A program made the position numbers and the translations under genes. This document shows, one piece after another, positions 48,454 to 57,244 of a stretch of 64,000 nucleotides of DNA. Every line of letters begins with the position of its first letter. The stretch's first letter is position 1. The notes under the pieces are model-generated. The model was not told where the DNA came from and searched no databases. It was given only the letters and a program-made list of their open reading frames with translations. Source of the stretch: Elizabethkingia sp. YR214 (GTDB lineage: Bacteria > Bacteroidota > Bacteroidia > Flavobacteriales > Weeksellaceae); contig NZ_QBUH01000002.1 of NCBI RefSeq assembly GCF_003058195.1, forward strand, positions 496,001 through 560,000. Reading direction: 5' to 3'.

Positions 48454-48500
48454 AAAAAATGTGATAATCAGCAAAAGCTAACTTAACCAATTATCACATT
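48454..48500 (-). terminator. Hairpin terminator between the peroxiredoxin and thioredoxin genes
   Basis: AATGTGATAAT (48458-48468) and ATTATCACATT (48490-48500) form an 11-bp stem with a 21-nt loop. On the minus strand T residues follow. Partial read-through would set a higher level of peroxiredoxin than thioredoxin. Confidence 0.65.
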
Positions 48501-48518
48501 ATATTTTATTTTTACGGA

Positions 48519-49154
48519 TTAGTGCTTGCTAAGGTACTCAGCTACACCTTTTCTGTCTGCATTCATTGCATCTTTACCTTCTTCCCAGTTTGCAGGACAA
48601 ACTTCTCCGTGTTTTTGTACGTGAGTATAAGCATCGATTAGTCTCATGTATTCTTGTACATTTCTTCCTAATGGCATATCGTTTACGCTTTCGTGGAAAA
48701 TTTTCCCTGTTTCGTCGATTAAGTAAGTTGCTCTGTAAGTAACATTACCTCCTGAGTAAACTTCTTCACCTGTTTCATCATCATAGTCTACATCCTGATC
48801 TAAAATACCTAAGATAGAAGAAAGATGTCTGTGTGTATCTGCTAAGATTGGATAAGTTACCCCTTCAATACCACCGTTATCTTTTGGAGTGTTTAACCAT
48901 GCAAAGTGAACTTCGTTAGTATCACAAGATGCACCGATTACGATAGTGTTTCTTTTTGCAAATTCTTCAGTAGCATCCTGGAATGCGTGAAGTTCCGTAG
49001 GACATACAAAAGTGAAATCTTTTGGATACCAGAATAATAATACTTTAGTTTGCTTATTTACAGCCTCTTCAAGAATATTAATTCTTAGGTTATCACCCAT
49101 ATCGGAGATTGCGTCTACTGTTACATTTGGGAATTTCTTTCCTACTAATGCCAT
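48519..49154 (-). CDS. 2-Cys peroxiredoxin (AhpC/Prx1 type)
   Basis: This enzyme reduces H2O2 and organic peroxides. The 211-aa protein has the peroxidatic Cys51 in PKDFTFVCPTELHAFQ and the resolving Cys near residue 186 in GEVCPANWEEGKDAM, so it is a typical 2-Cys enzyme. An Arg in VTYRATYLID completes the active site. A thioredoxin is encoded just downstream. The -7 element TATCTTTG (minus strand 49215-49208) lies 54 nt before the ATG. Confidence 0.95.
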   Translation of the reverse strand: MALVGKKFPNVTVDAISDMGDNLRINILEEAVNKQTKVLLFWYPKDFTFVCPTELHAFQDATEEFAKRNTIVIGASCDTNEVHFAWLNTPKDNGGIEGVTYPILADTHRHLSSILGILDQDVDYDDETGEEVYSGGNVTYRATYLIDETGKIFHESVNDMPLGRNVQEYMRLIDAYTHVQKHGEVCPANWEEGKDAMNADRKGVAEYLSKH

Positions 49155-49207
49155 AATTCTTCTGTTTTTTATTAATTAATAATTATTGATTATTTAATTT
49201 TGTGACA

Positions 49208-49215
49208 CAAAGATA
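49208..49215 (-). promoter_or_regulatory. -7 promoter element TATCTTTG of the peroxiredoxin gene
   Basis: The minus strand from 49215 to 49208 reads TATCTTTG, an exact match. The very AT-rich leader of about 50 nt follows before the ATG at 49154. Confidence 0.55.
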
Positions 49216-49299
49216 TAATATAAATTCTATTGATAAAATATTTTTCAATAAATAAAATCTATCAAAATAATTTTCAGAAATCTCTTATATCTTTACTTA

Positions 49300-52242
49300 T
49301 TAATAACCAAATATTTCAGCCAGTGTAAGCTTTTTAAACTCACCGAGCTTCTTCATATCTTCTTCTTTTACTTTATTTTCACTAGCCACTATACAGTAAG
49401 TATAATTCTTACCACTAAGCTCCTTGGAATGGAAGTTTTTAATATCATTAAAACTCATCGTCTGGGTTTGCTCATATATATTCTTACGAATATCAAGATT
49501 GTTCCCTAATTTCTGAGCTTTGATATAATTGAAAATAATTCCGTCCTGAGAAATTCTTTCCGATGCTAATGTTTTCTTTAATCCATCTTTAGCCGTAGTA
49601 AATAGTTTTTCAGATTGTGGCAGGGTAGTAAGCAATTCATTCATAGCAGCAGTTGCCTCATTGAATTTATCTGCCTGTGTTCCTACATACGCCATAATAA
49701 CATCTCTGTCACCTTTTTTACCTGGGGTAGAATAGTATGATGAAGTAGAATAAGCCAAAGCTTTAGATTCTCTTATCGTCTGGAATACAATTGATCCCAT
49801 TCCGCCACCAAAATAATTGTTGAATAAGCTAATTGTCGGAACTTCTTTAGCATTATAGAAATCGGAATTTCTGGACCATGCTACCTCTGACTGAACCATA
49901 TCATAGTCAGCAAAAAGTACTTTATTCTTATCCGAAGTAGTTTGAGTAAATGTTTTGCTCTGAGTGAAGTTTTTGAATGCAGATGGAGATTTATGAAGAG
50001 GTTTCAGCGTTGCAACAAGCTCTGCTCCAGCTTTTGGCCCATAATAAAGAACTTCATGCTTGTAGTTGAACAAATCATGTAAGATTGCGACAAGATCCTC
50101 TGCTTTCAATGCATCTAATTCAGCATCTGTAAGTACATTATTAAATGGATTCTGAGCGCCATACTGAGCATAGCTTCTTAGTCCGGCCATAATAGCACTT
50201 TTATTCTGCTTCGCATTTTGTCTTCCTTTTTTCAATCTCGCTTTGAATGCTTGTAAAGCTTCTTCATCCGGCTGACAGTTTTTAAGAAGATCTTCAAAAA
50301 GACTTATAGTCTGCGCAAAATTTGAATTAAGACCGTCTAATGTAATATAGGTTTCTTCATTACCTGCACTTACATTAAAGCTGGCCGCTAACTTATAGAA
50401 ATCTTTACTTATATCTTCTGAAGATTTATTTTTAGTTCCCAGGAATTCCAAATAGCTTGCCGCTAAAGGCAATAGTTTGTTATTCCATTTTCCTACACCA
50501 AAATAATAATGCAGACGGAACAAATCATTATCTGTATTTTTTACAGAAAGGATATTTAATTCGCCCAATTTAGATTTCTGAATGTCCTTGTTATAATCCA
50601 GCCATACTGGTTTTATAGGCGATTCAAGCATATTATTAACCTTTACCAGGAAAGGGGATTGTGCATCGCGATTCACTTCTACCGGAGTGATCGGTGGTTT
50701 CTCAACTTTCACTACATTTTTGTCTGCACCTTTTCTCTTGTAAACAGCCACATAATTATTATCATTAAAATATTTATTGGCAAAATTTACAATATCCTGT
50801 TTGGTAAGAGCAGAAATCTCACCGATATAATCCAATGTTGATTTATGATCCACACCAGATGTAAATTCATTCATCAGGTTACCTGCACGTGAGGTATAGC
50901 TCTCATCACCCTGAATTGTATTTTTCTTTACATTATTTACAATAGACGGGATTAGATCATCCGGGAAATCTCCTTTTTTAAGTTTGTTAATTTCCTGAAG
51001 CAATAATTCTCTAACCTGATCCAAAGTTTGTCCTTCAACAGGATTCCCTTGTAAAAGCATTACTGAATAATCTTTTAAAGGATATGCAAATGCTGATGCG
51101 CCCAGAAGTTTTTGTTTTTTAATCAGATCCAGATCAATAAGTCCGGCCTGTCCATTAGTCAACATTTCACCAACTAACGAAAGTAAACGAGCATCTTTAG
51201 TAGAAGCGCCAGGGAAACGGAATCCTATCATAATATTCTCCGGATTAGGTCCCCATACTTCTTTTACCACAGGTGCAGAAATAGGATTTTCCTTTCCAGG
51301 ATTATATTCAGGGATTTGCTTTGTCTGCATATAAGAGAAAGCCTTATCTATTTTAGCTATAAGCTCGTCCGGATTAAAATCTCCTGACATAATAACTCCC
51401 ATATTGTTAGGTACATAATAGGTGTTATAGTATTCGCGAATTGCTTTTAAAGAAGGATTCTTCAAGTGTTCGATAGTACCAATGGTAGTCTGTTTACCAT
51501 AATTATTCTCCGGGAAAAGTCCAGCAAACATCGTTTCGAAAACTTTACGTCTGTCATCATCCAACCCACGATTCTTTTCTTCATAAACAGCTTCCAGTTC
51601 GGTATGGAAAATACGCAATACCGGAGCACGGAAACGTTCGGACTGCAATGCTAAAAATTTATCCATAGCATTAGCAGGGATATCCTCAGTATAAACAGTC
51701 TGTTCAAAAGAAGTAAATGCATTGGTGCCTTGTCCGCCCATAGCACCCATCATTTTGTCGTACTCGTTAGCGATTGCAAACTTTGCAGCCTCTCCGGATG
51801 CCTGGTCTATTTGTTTGTAAATAGCTTTACGCTTTTCTACATCTGTTGTTTTGTTATACTCTTCGTATAATCCATCTATTTTATCCAAAAGCGGTTTTTC
51901 CTTAGACCAGTCTTTTGTACCAAATTTATCCGTTCCTTTAAAAAGCATATGCTCCAGATAGTGAGCCAATCCGGTATGATCTGCAGGATCGGTTTTGCTA
52001 CCCGCTTTTGTAGCAATATATGCCTGAATACGGGGTTCTTTTTTAGTAGGACTTAAAATAACGGTTAATCCATTCTTCAACGTATAATACCTTGCTGAAG
52101 TAGGATCATTCGTTACATATTTATAAGTATATCCGGCTGATGTAGCCTCTTTCCAGTTGTGTTCCTGGCTTTGAGCAAAGTACATATTGCTGAATGTTGC
52201 AGCAATAGTAGTTGCAATAGTAATTTTCTTAAAAAAATTCAT
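49300..52242 (-). CDS. M16 family zinc metallopeptidase, secreted, two-module (insulinase/PqqL type)
   Basis: The 980-aa protein has a signal peptide (MNFFKKITIATTIAATFSNM, cleavage after Ala near residue 23), so it is exported to the periplasm. The N-terminal M16 module has the inverted zinc motif HYLEH (His94, Glu97, His98) in GLAHYLEHMLFKG, and a downstream Glu in ELEAVYEEKNRG. The C-terminal half is a second, inactive M16 repeat (GGGMGSIVFQTIRESKALAYS), forming a clamshell. It probably degrades peptides. It starts 3 bp after the aminotransferase stop, so the two are co-transcribed. Confidence 0.92.
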   Translation of the reverse strand: MNFFKKITIATTIAATFSNMYFAQSQEHNWKEATSAGYTYKYVTNDPTSARYYTLKNGLTVILSPTKKEPRIQAYIATKAGSKTDPADHTGLAHYLEHMLFKGTDKFGTKDWSKEKPLLDKIDGLYEEYNKTTDVEKRKAIYKQIDQASGEAAKFAIANEYDKMMGAMGGQGTNAFTSFEQTVYTEDIPANAMDKFLALQSERFRAPVLRIFHTELEAVYEEKNRGLDDDRRKVFETMFAGLFPENNYGKQTTIGTIEHLKNPSLKAIREYYNTYYVPNNMGVIMSGDFNPDELIAKIDKAFSYMQTKQIPEYNPGKENPISAPVVKEVWGPNPENIMIGFRFPGASTKDARLLSLVGEMLTNGQAGLIDLDLIKKQKLLGASAFAYPLKDYSVMLLQGNPVEGQTLDQVRELLLQEINKLKKGDFPDDLIPSIVNNVKKNTIQGDESYTSRAGNLMNEFTSGVDHKSTLDYIGEISALTKQDIVNFANKYFNDNNYVAVYKRKGADKNVVKVEKPPITPVEVNRDAQSPFLVKVNNMLESPIKPVWLDYNKDIQKSKLGELNILSVKNTDNDLFRLHYYFGVGKWNNKLLPLAASYLEFLGTKNKSSEDISKDFYKLAASFNVSAGNEETYITLDGLNSNFAQTISLFEDLLKNCQPDEEALQAFKARLKKGRQNAKQNKSAIMAGLRSYAQYGAQNPFNNVLTDAELDALKAEDLVAILHDLFNYKHEVLYYGPKAGAELVATLKPLHKSPSAFKNFTQSKTFTQTTSDKNKVLFADYDMVQSEVAWSRNSDFYNAKEVPTISLFNNYFGGGMGSIVFQTIRESKALAYSTSSYYSTPGKKGDRDVIMAYVGTQADKFNEATAAMNELLTTLPQSEKLFTTAKDGLKKTLASERISQDGIIFNYIKAQKLGNNLDIRKNIYEQTQTMSFNDIKNFHSKELSGKNYTYCIVASENKVKEEDMKKLGEFKKLTLAEIFGY

Positions 52243-52245
52243 ATA

Positions 52246-53436
52246 TTAATATTTGGATAGGGTTTCTTTCATCCTTTTGGCAGCTTCTATAAGGTCTGCT
52301 TCGGAAGATGCATATGAGAAACGTATACATTCCGGAGCTCCAAATGAAACACCGCCTACACAAGCAACTTTAGCTTCGTCTAATAAGAACATTGCAAAGT
52401 CGTCAGAATCTTTAATTTCTTTCCCGTTTAGTGTTTTTCCAATATAGTAAGAAATCTCAGGGAATATATAGAAAGCACTCTTAGGCTTATTTACTTTAAA
52501 ACCAGGAATTTCTTTCATCAGATCGTATACAAGATCTCTTCTTTTCTGGAAAGAATCAATCATAGACTGATAATGTTCTTTTCCTGCATCTAATGCTATA
52601 ATAGAAGCTCTTTGAGCCATTGTATTAGCACCAGAGGTCATCTGTCCCTGTACTTTATCACAAGCTGAAGCCAACCATGTTGGTGCAGCACAGTAACCAA
52701 TTCTCCATCCTGTCATAGCAAAAGCTTTAGACATTCCGTTAATTACCGCTGTTTGTTCATATACCTGAGGGAATTCTGCAATACTTGTATGCTCTCCTTC
52801 ATAGTTAAGATATTCATAGATCTCATCAGAGATAATGGTAATCTGAGGATATTTAGCCACAACATTTGCAATCGCTTCTAATTCTTCACGGGTATAGTAA
52901 CTACCAGAAGGATTACAAGGCGAACTATATAAAATTGCTTTTGTTTTGGGAGTAATTGCTGCTTCCAATTGTTCTGCAGTCATTTTGAATTCAGTGTCTA
53001 TAGAAGTTTCAATAAAAACACTTGTTCCGCCAACAACTTTTACCATTTCATCGTAGCTTACCCAATAAGGAGTAGGCAGGATAACTTCATCTCCATCATT
53101 GATAATAGCAAAAAGTACATTAACAATAGATTGTTTTGCACCATTAGATACCACGATCTGATTTGCTTTATAATCCAGATTGTTATCTCTTTTCAGTTTT
53201 CTGGAAATAGCCTCACGAAGTTCCAAAAATCCCGGAACAGGAGAGTAATGGCTGTAGTTTTCATTGATAGCATCGAATGCTGCTTGTTTTATATTATCCG
53301 GAATATCGAAGTCTGGTTCTCCCAAAGTTAAACCTATTACATTAACCCCTTGCGCGCGCATTTCTCTTACTTTGTTAGACATTACAAATGTCTGAGAATA
53401 ACTTAATCTGTTCAGTCGATCCGAATATTTTTCCAT
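52246..53436 (-). CDS. PLP-dependent class I/II aminotransferase (aspartate aminotransferase-like)
   Basis: The 396-aa fold-type I enzyme has the motifs GLTLGEPDFDIPDNI, SNGAKQSIVNVLFA, SSPCNPSGSYY, ISDEIYEYL and the PLP lysine in NGMSKAFAMTGWRIGY, with a C-terminal Arg in CIRFSYASS. The pattern is that of subgroup I-gamma aspartate aminotransferases. The substrate is probably aspartate or another acidic or aromatic amino acid. It is the first gene of an operon with the M16 peptidase. Its promoter is divergent from rsmG. Confidence 0.93.
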   Translation of the reverse strand: MEKYSDRLNRLSYSQTFVMSNKVREMRAQGVNVIGLTLGEPDFDIPDNIKQAAFDAINENYSHYSPVPGFLELREAISRKLKRDNNLDYKANQIVVSNGAKQSIVNVLFAIINDGDEVILPTPYWVSYDEMVKVVGGTSVFIETSIDTEFKMTAEQLEAAITPKTKAILYSSPCNPSGSYYTREELEAIANVVAKYPQITIISDEIYEYLNYEGEHTSIAEFPQVYEQTAVINGMSKAFAMTGWRIGYCAAPTWLASACDKVQGQMTSGANTMAQRASIIALDAGKEHYQSMIDSFQKRRDLVYDLMKEIPGFKVNKPKSAFYIFPEISYYIGKTLNGKEIKDSDDFAMFLLDEAKVACVGGVSFGAPECIRFSYASSEADLIEAAKRMKETLSKY

Positions 53437-53458
53437 AGTTTTTAATTTTTATTGCTAA

Positions 53459-53466
53459 CAAAGGTA
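53459..53466 (-). promoter_or_regulatory. -7 promoter element TACCTTTG of the aminotransferase/M16 operon
   Basis: The minus strand from 53466 to 53459 reads TACCTTTG, an exact match, 22 nt before the ATG at 53436. It is back to back with the rsmG promoter. Confidence 0.6.
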
Positions 53467-53500
53467 ACGGATTATCCGAAATTTTTCGTGGAATTATCAT

Positions 53501-53508
53501 TATTTTTG
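53501..53508 (+). promoter_or_regulatory. -7 promoter element TATTTTTG of rsmG
   Basis: This exact TAnnTTTG match lies 17 nt before the ATG at 53526. Confidence 0.6.
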
Positions 53509-53525
53509 TGCTCTAAAAACAAAGT

Positions 53526-54155
53526 ATGTCAGCAGACCTTATTTTAAAGTATTTCCCCGATATAACTGAAAAACAGAAAGAACAGTTCGAAAAACTGGAA
53601 AACCTGTATGAAGAATGGAACCAGAAAATAAATGTAATTTCCAGAAAAGATATGGATGCTTTATACGAAAAGCACATTTTACATTCATTAGGAATTGCTA
53701 AAGTAATGCCTTTTGCAGAAAACACTAAAGTACTGGATATTGGTACTGGTGGGGGATTTCCGGGTATTCCGTTAGCTATTTTATTTCCGGACACTCATTT
53801 TACATTAGTGGACAGTATCGGAAAAAAAATTACTGTAGTAAATGCTGTTGCCGAGGGTCTTGGATTACAAAATGTAAAAACATACCATGCCAGAGCTGAA
53901 CAGATTAATGAAAAGTTTCACTTTGTTGTTAGCCGCGCAGTTACCCAGATGCCTGTTTTCCTTACATGGCTGAAAGGTAAATTCGAAAAAGAGAATTTCA
54001 ATCCTAAACACAATGGTGTTCTATACCTTAAAGGCGGAGAACTAGCAGAAGAATTAGCAGGTATTAAAGCAGAAATCTTTAATCTGAAAAATTATTTTGA
54101 GGGAGAATTTTTCGATACCAAAAAAGTAGTATACATTTCTAAAGGACACGTTTAA
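53526..54155 (+). CDS. rsmG: 16S rRNA (guanine527-N7)-methyltransferase RsmG (GidB)
   Basis: RsmG methylates G527 in the 530 loop of 16S rRNA, where its loss causes low-level streptomycin resistance. The 209-aa protein has the SAM motif VLDIGTGGGFPGIPLAILFP near residue 68, VDSIGKKITVVNAV, and RAVTQMPVFLTWLKG. N-terminal YEEWNQKINVISRKDMDALYEKH is the RNA-contact region. It is monocistronic. Its terminator overlaps the 3' end of the convergent DoxX gene. Confidence 0.96.
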   Translation: MSADLILKYFPDITEKQKEQFEKLENLYEEWNQKINVISRKDMDALYEKHILHSLGIAKVMPFAENTKVLDIGTGGGFPGIPLAILFPDTHFTLVDSIGKKITVVNAVAEGLGLQNVKTYHARAEQINEKFHFVVSRAVTQMPVFLTWLKGKFEKENFNPKHNGVLYLKGGELAEELAGIKAEIFNLKNYFEGEFFDTKKVVYISKGHV

Positions 54156-54187
54156 ACATTCAGAAACTTTAGATTTATTAAAATAAC

Positions 54188-54223
54188 AGCATATTCTTCT
54201 ACCAGGAAGAGTATGCTTTTTTC
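54188..54223 (+). terminator. Terminator of rsmG, overlapping the 3' end of the DoxX coding region
   Basis: AGCATATTCTTC and GAAGAGTATGCT form a 12-bp stem (one T-G pair) with a TACCAG loop and a run of T residues. The hairpin includes the stop codon and last codons of the convergent doxX gene (stop at 54199-54201). Confidence 0.8.
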
Positions 54224-54693
54224 TTTTTAAGGAAATAATCCAATCCAAAAATCTTATATCCGTAAAAGGAAAATAATCCCAACAGCATAATATATAAAAC
54301 TTGTGGAAGAAAGAAGAAATAAGTAAGCCACGTAAAATTATCCATTGGACGGACGCCTACCTTAGGATCAATCGGAATAAGTTCTGTAGGAATAGAATGA
54401 ATATCTTTAGTGGTAAGTGCTACGATCATAATGATGATGAGCGAGAAAGAACTAAGCCTTGTCAGTAAACCCAGTAATAGCAATAATCCCCACAGGGCTT
54501 CATTAAATGCTACAAAATGTGCCATAAGCTGAGGATCTGAAAAACCAATTTTAGTCATTGTATTCAGCATGTAGCCCTGAAAAACTGGATGGAACAATTT
54601 ATTGAGGCCTGTAATAAAAAAGAATAAGCCTATACTCATCCGGCATATTAAATAAAATACATTCCCTGCTTTGTTTAAACTTTCTGGTTTCAT
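54199..54693 (-). CDS. DoxX family membrane protein
   Basis: This 164-aa protein has four TM helices: about residues 10-28, 65-83, 84-95 and 120-145. It has the DoxX N-terminal signature RMSIGLFFFITGLNKLFHP and the LWGLLLLLGLLTRLSSF segment. DoxX proteins associate with redox and stress functions in some bacteria, but this one has no assigned role. Its last codons form part of the rsmG terminator. No clear -7 element was found for it. Confidence 0.8.
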   Translation of the reverse strand: MKPESLNKAGNVFYLICRMSIGLFFFITGLNKLFHPVFQGYMLNTMTKIGFSDPQLMAHFVAFNEALWGLLLLLGLLTRLSSFSLIIIMIVALTTKDIHSIPTELIPIDPKVGVRPMDNFTWLTYFFFLPQVLYIMLLGLFSFYGYKIFGLDYFLKKKKAYSSW

Positions 54694-54901
54694 TTCTATA
54701 CATTTTAATCTGTTATCTCCTTCTTAAAAGACAAAAGAGCCGGATACCAATTATCACAAATAACCCAAGACCAGGCACCTAACAAATATAGCTAAAAACA
54801 AGTACTAATTTTGTTTAATAATCGTTAAAAGCTATATAAAACTTTATACAGATTTAGAGTTTGGAATACTATTTGTCACAAACAGCAAAAATAAGTCACT
54901 T

Positions 54902-55579
54902 ATGAAAAAAACAGTTTTTGTACTCACTGCAGGTGTATTAACGGCCGGAAGCCTTATGTCGTGTGGTTCAAATTTAGGCGGAACAATGGGGGTTGGTGCA
55001 TTACAAAATCTTCTTTTCAATGCCAGCAGCCAGGGGTTCAGTATATTAGGAAATCCACAGGAATTCATGACTAATGCACTGATTCAGTCTGCAATGCCAG
55101 AAGAACTTCGCAAGGTAAACAATACTTTGGAGTCTGTAGGATTAGGTAATCTTGTAAAAAAAGAGAAACAATATATTGCTGAAGCGGCAAAACTTACTGT
55201 TAACACTTCTAAACCAATCGTAACTCAGGCCATTAAAGAAATGACCGTTACAGATGCAATTAACATTGCTTCCAGCGGAAAAGGAGCTGCTACAGCTTAC
55301 CTGAAAAACAAAACAAGAGAAAAATTAATTGATGCTATTCAGCCGCAGGTAGATGCAAAACTTAACGAATACGGAATCGTAAAAAGTGTAAATACTGCAC
55401 TAAGCGGAAGCAGCATCAGTGGCATCTTGGGGACAATTTTGGGAACAGATAAGAAAAATAATGTAAATGCCGCATCACCAATCACCAGATTAGCTTCCGA
55501 GCAGATGGTAAACGGACTATTCTATGTAATTGAAAATTACGAGGTAAACAACGTTACCAATCCTAATGCATGGAAATAA
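54902..55579 (+). CDS. DUF4197 lipoprotein
   Basis: The 225-aa precursor has a lipoprotein signal with lipobox SLMSC (Cys21). A helical, Ala/Ser/Asn-rich domain follows with the DUF4197-like features MPEELRKVNNTLESVGLG, KPIVTQAIKEMTVTDAINIAS and AATAYLKNKTREKLIDAIQP, ending in VNGLFYVIENYE. Such lipoproteins are widespread and uncharacterised. The 208 bp upstream (54694-54901) contain no ORF and only imperfect -7-like sequences. Confidence 0.85.
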   Translation: MKKTVFVLTAGVLTAGSLMSCGSNLGGTMGVGALQNLLFNASSQGFSILGNPQEFMTNALIQSAMPEELRKVNNTLESVGLGNLVKKEKQYIAEAAKLTVNTSKPIVTQAIKEMTVTDAINIASSGKGAATAYLKNKTREKLIDAIQPQVDAKLNEYGIVKSVNTALSGSSISGILGTILGTDKKNNVNAASPITRLASEQMVNGLFYVIENYEVNNVTNPNAWK

Positions 55580-55642
55580 TCTAAGTTTTATTAAATTGCA
55601 GCATTATTTCACTAACCTTTTATAAGGTTTTACATAAAGATC

Positions 55643-55951
55643 ATGAACAAGGAAAACAATATTAACAAAGCACCTAACCCGGAAGAATTTTACAAAAAGC
55701 TGCATACACAGCTGGAAGAGCATCATAATTTTCCGGAGGACTATACTTTCAAATTCATTATCGAAAACAATCCAAGTCTGCTGACTGATATTTATAAAGT
55801 TTTCGATGAAACCAAAAATACGTTTTCAACACGGGAAAGTAGTAATGGAAAATACATGAGTTGTACCATCGTAGCATTTGTTCTGGATGCAGAGCACGTA
55901 ATAAAGCTATATAAAGAAACAGCTAAGATAGAAGGGGTTATTATGTTATAA
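55643..55951 (+). CDS. DUF493 (YbeD-like) protein
   Basis: This 102-aa ferredoxin-fold protein has the family pattern EEFYKKLHTQLEEHHNFPED, FKFIIENNPSLLTDIYKVFD, SSNGKYMSCTIVAFV and a final YKETAKIEGVIML. E. coli YbeD is a related ACT-like protein of unclear function. It lies 63 bp after the DUF4197 gene and has its own terminator. Confidence 0.86.
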   Translation: MNKENNINKAPNPEEFYKKLHTQLEEHHNFPEDYTFKFIIENNPSLLTDIYKVFDETKNTFSTRESSNGKYMSCTIVAFVLDAEHVIKLYKETAKIEGVIML

Positions 55952-55972
55952 ACCTGAACTTTAAAAATATTT

Positions 55973-56000
55973 AAATCCCGACTTTATGTTGGGATTTTTT
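55973..56000 (+). terminator. Intrinsic terminator of the DUF493 gene
   Basis: AAATCCCGA and TTGGGATTT form a stem with a short loop, followed by TTTT. It lies about 20 bp after the stop. Confidence 0.78.
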
Positions 56001-56051
56001 ATATTCAATACACTCCTGAAAACCAGATTTTCAAATAAACAGTTTAAACGT

Positions 56052-56059
56052 TATCTTTG
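56052..56059 (+). promoter_or_regulatory. -7 promoter element TATCTTTG of ychF
   Basis: This exact TAnnTTTG match lies 16 nt before the ATG at 56076. It lies inside the longer open frame that starts at 55986 and so supports the shorter start. Confidence 0.6.
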
Positions 56060-56075
56060 CACAAATTATTTTTTA

Positions 56076-57167
56076 ATGAAATGTGGTATCGTAGGTTTAC
56101 CCAATGTAGGTAAATCAACTCTTTTTAACTGTTTAAGTAACGCCAAAGCTCAGAGCGCTAACTATCCATTCTGTACTATAGAACCAAACGTAGGGACTGT
56201 TTCTGTTCCGGATCAGCGTTTATTCGAACTGGAAAAGCTTGTAAAACCAGAGAGAGTTTTACCTGCAGTTGTAGAGATTGTAGATATCGCAGGACTTGTA
56301 AAAGGTGCTAGTAAAGGTGAAGGTTTAGGAAACCAGTTCCTGGCTAACATCCGCGAATGTGAAGCTATTATTCACGTACTAAGATGTTTTGAAAATGACA
56401 ACATTACTCACGTAGAAGGTACTGTTGATCCATTAAGAGACAAAGACATTATCGACATCGAATTACAACTTAAGGACTTAGAAGCAGTATCTAAAGCAGT
56501 GGATAAAGCTAAAAAATTAACAAAATCTGGTAAGAGAGATGATGTTTTGGCTTACGAAACTTTAGTAAAACTTTCAGAATTTATCGAAAGCGGAAGAAAT
56601 GCCAGAGAATTTCCTGCAGATGATTTCCAGACCGGAATTATTTCTGAAATCCAATTGCTAACAAACAAACCGGTTCTTTACGTTTGTAATGTAGACGAGA
56701 ATTCTGTAAAAAACGGTAATCCTTGGATTGAAAAGATTGAAGCTATGGCAAAATCTGAAAATGCTGAAACTATCGTTTTAGCTGCTCAGATCGAAGCAGA
56801 CATCAACGAATTGGAAACATTTGAGGAAAGACAAATCTTCCTTGAAGAACTTGGATTAGAAGAACCAGGTGTAAATCGTCTTATCCGTACAGCATACACC
56901 TTATTAGATCTTCAGACTTACTTTACTGCCGGAGTAAAAGAAGTAAGAGCATGGACTATCGGAAAAGGGTGGACTGCTCCACAGGCTGCTGGTGTTATCC
57001 ATACTGATTTCGAAAAAGGATTTATCCGTGCAGAAGTAATCAAGTATAACGACTATATTCAATATGGTACCGAAGCTAAGATTAAAGAAGCTGGTAAACT
57101 TGGAGTAGAAGGAAAAGAATATATCGTACAGGATGGCGATATTATGCACTTCAGATTTAATGTGTAA
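56076..57167 (+). CDS. ychF: Redox-regulated ATPase YchF (OLA1 family)
   Basis: YchF is an Obg-related P-loop protein that prefers ATP and binds ribosomes. The 363-aa protein has G1 GLPNVGKST at residues 6-14, the YPFCTIEPNVG switch I region, VDIAGLVKGASKGEGLGNQFL (G3) and a C-terminal TGS domain (TYFTAGVKEVRAW, IRAEVIKYNDYI). The start at 56076 (MKCGIVGLPNVGKST) is clear; an upstream extension to 55986 runs across the -7 element and is not used. A perfect palindromic terminator follows. Confidence 0.97.
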   Translation: MKCGIVGLPNVGKSTLFNCLSNAKAQSANYPFCTIEPNVGTVSVPDQRLFELEKLVKPERVLPAVVEIVDIAGLVKGASKGEGLGNQFLANIRECEAIIHVLRCFENDNITHVEGTVDPLRDKDIIDIELQLKDLEAVSKAVDKAKKLTKSGKRDDVLAYETLVKLSEFIESGRNAREFPADDFQTGIISEIQLLTNKPVLYVCNVDENSVKNGNPWIEKIEAMAKSENAETIVLAAQIEADINELETFEERQIFLEELGLEEPGVNRLIRTAYTLLDLQTYFTAGVKEVRAWTIGKGWTAPQAAGVIHTDFEKGFIRAEVIKYNDYIQYGTEAKIKEAGKLGVEGKEYIVQDGDIMHFRFNV

Positions 57168-57182
57168 ATAATCACTCAAAAT

Positions 57183-57220
57183 ATACAATAAAAGCTTCCC
57201 ATGGGAAGCTTTTATTGTAT
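57183..57220. terminator. Bidirectional terminator, 38-bp perfect palindrome
   Basis: The halves 57183-57201 and 57202-57220 are exact reverse complements with no spacer (centre CCCATGGG). A/T-rich arms give T-tracts on both strands. It sits between convergent ychF and the aminotransferase gene and would end both. Confidence 0.85.
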
Positions 57221-57244
57221 TATAGAGCCTTGTCAAGGCTAATA

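Noticed and set aside
55986-56075. Extended N terminus for YchF.
   Set aside because: It would run through the DUF493 terminator and the ychF -7 element; the conserved MKCGIVGLPNVGKST begins at 56076.
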